A stretch of DNA of 6,921 nt from JAWWPG01 sp037719575 (GTDB taxonomy: Bacteria > Actinomycetota > Actinomycetes > Propionibacteriales > Nocardioidaceae), in assembly GCA_037719575.1 (NCBI GenBank), contig JBBJMF010000124.1:1-6921 (forward strand). Direction: 5' to 3'. The notes beneath the pieces were generated by a model. That model saw only the letters and a list, made by a program, of their open reading frames with translations. It searched no databases and was not told the DNA's origin. The position numbers and the translations under genes were made by a program. Shown here in pieces: positions 6,711 to 6,921 of the stretch. The first letter of the stretch is position 1, and the number at the start of each line of letters is the position of its first letter.

Positions 6711-6726
6711 GCGCGTGTCAGCGCGC
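6711..6726 (+). other. Short GC hairpin before the acetyltransferase gene
   Basis: GCGCG (6711-6715) and CGCGC (6722-6726) can form a 5-bp all-GC stem with a 6-nt loop. It is followed by TTCGTCCC, not a T-run, so it is at best a poor terminator. It lies about 10 nt upstream of the next gene's ribosome binding site and would be in that gene's leader if transcription starts upstream. Confidence 0.3.
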
Positions 6727-6746
6727 TTCGTCCCTGGAGGTCTGCC

Positions 6747-6921
6747 ATGACTGTCGACGTACGTCCTTTCCACCGCCGCGACCGGGACCAGGTCACCGCC
6801 TTGGTGAACGCCCACCTGGCCGCCGTCGTCCCGAACCTCTCGGTGCCGGTCAACGGGCTCGTCAGCCAGCTGGAGGGTGAGCCCGGGGAGTTCATCGTGG
6901 ATCCGTGGGTGTGCGAGCGGG
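6747..6921 (+). CDS. Probable GNAT-family N-acetyltransferase, N-terminal part
   Basis: Only the first 58 codons are in the window; the gene runs off the right edge. The ATG is preceded by GGAGG (6736-6740) at 6 nt, a strong ribosome binding site. The protein begins MTVDVRPFHRRDRDQVTALV, the strand-then-helix opening typical of GNAT acetyltransferases (V-R-P-F, then a D-x-x-Q-V helix), and continues with a segment around GEFIVDPWV (residues 47-55). I associate this with an actinobacterial GNAT subgroup. The acetyl-CoA binding motif lies beyond the edge and cannot be checked. The 86-nt gap with inverted repeats suggests a transcription unit separate from the exporter operon, though read-through is possible. 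Confidence 0.65.
   Translation, partial: MTVDVRPFHRRDRDQVTALVNAHLAAVVPNLSVPVNGLVSQLEGEPGEFIVDPWVCER

Overview
The window is a high-GC stretch with dense, short-spaced genes, GTG/TTG/ATG starts and strong GC bias at third codon positions. This suggests a high-GC actinobacterium. A Nocardioides-like or other Propionibacteriales host is my guess from general protein style, not something the sequence proves. I see no insertion sequence, CRISPR array, tRNA or rRNA.

Layout. (1) 70-927 (+): a classical short-chain dehydrogenase/reductase. (2) 951-2129 (-): a single-domain P-loop ATPase of the ATPase_2/AAA-like type with a C-terminal winged-helix-like tail, convergent with the dehydrogenase. (3) 2130-2267: a divergent intergenic region with a conspicuously AT-rich core (about 2185-2235). 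It holds direct repeats, an inverted repeat and a textbook TetR-type palindrome. (4) 2268-6660 (+): a compact three-gene operon of a TetR-family repressor and two half-size ABC exporters. The spacing is 2 nt between the first pair, and the second pair overlaps in an ATGA stop/start. (5) 6661-6746: a short spacer with two inverted repeats. (6) 6747 to the window end (+): the N-terminus of a probable GNAT acetyltransferase, cut by the window edge.

How the genes work together. The two ABC subunits look like the halves of one heterodimeric type IV exporter with asymmetric ATP sites. The first subunit has Asp instead of the catalytic Glu after Walker B and Gln instead of the switch His. The second subunit has a canonical Walker B Glu and switch His but a degenerate signature (SAGEK instead of SGGQ). 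Combined head to tail, these give one consensus and one degenerate ATP site, as in TM287/288, LmrCD or BmrCD. The TetR protein is co-transcribed with the pair and is expected to bind the palindrome just upstream of its own gene, giving ligand-induced export of an unknown (probably hydrophobic or drug-like) compound. The dehydrogenase, the ATPase and the acetyltransferase have no evident functional link to the exporter.

No clearly new system is visible. The points most worth a second look are the fully complementary degeneracy of the exporter pair, the repeat-rich AT island between the ATPase and the repressor, and the uncharacterised ATPase.
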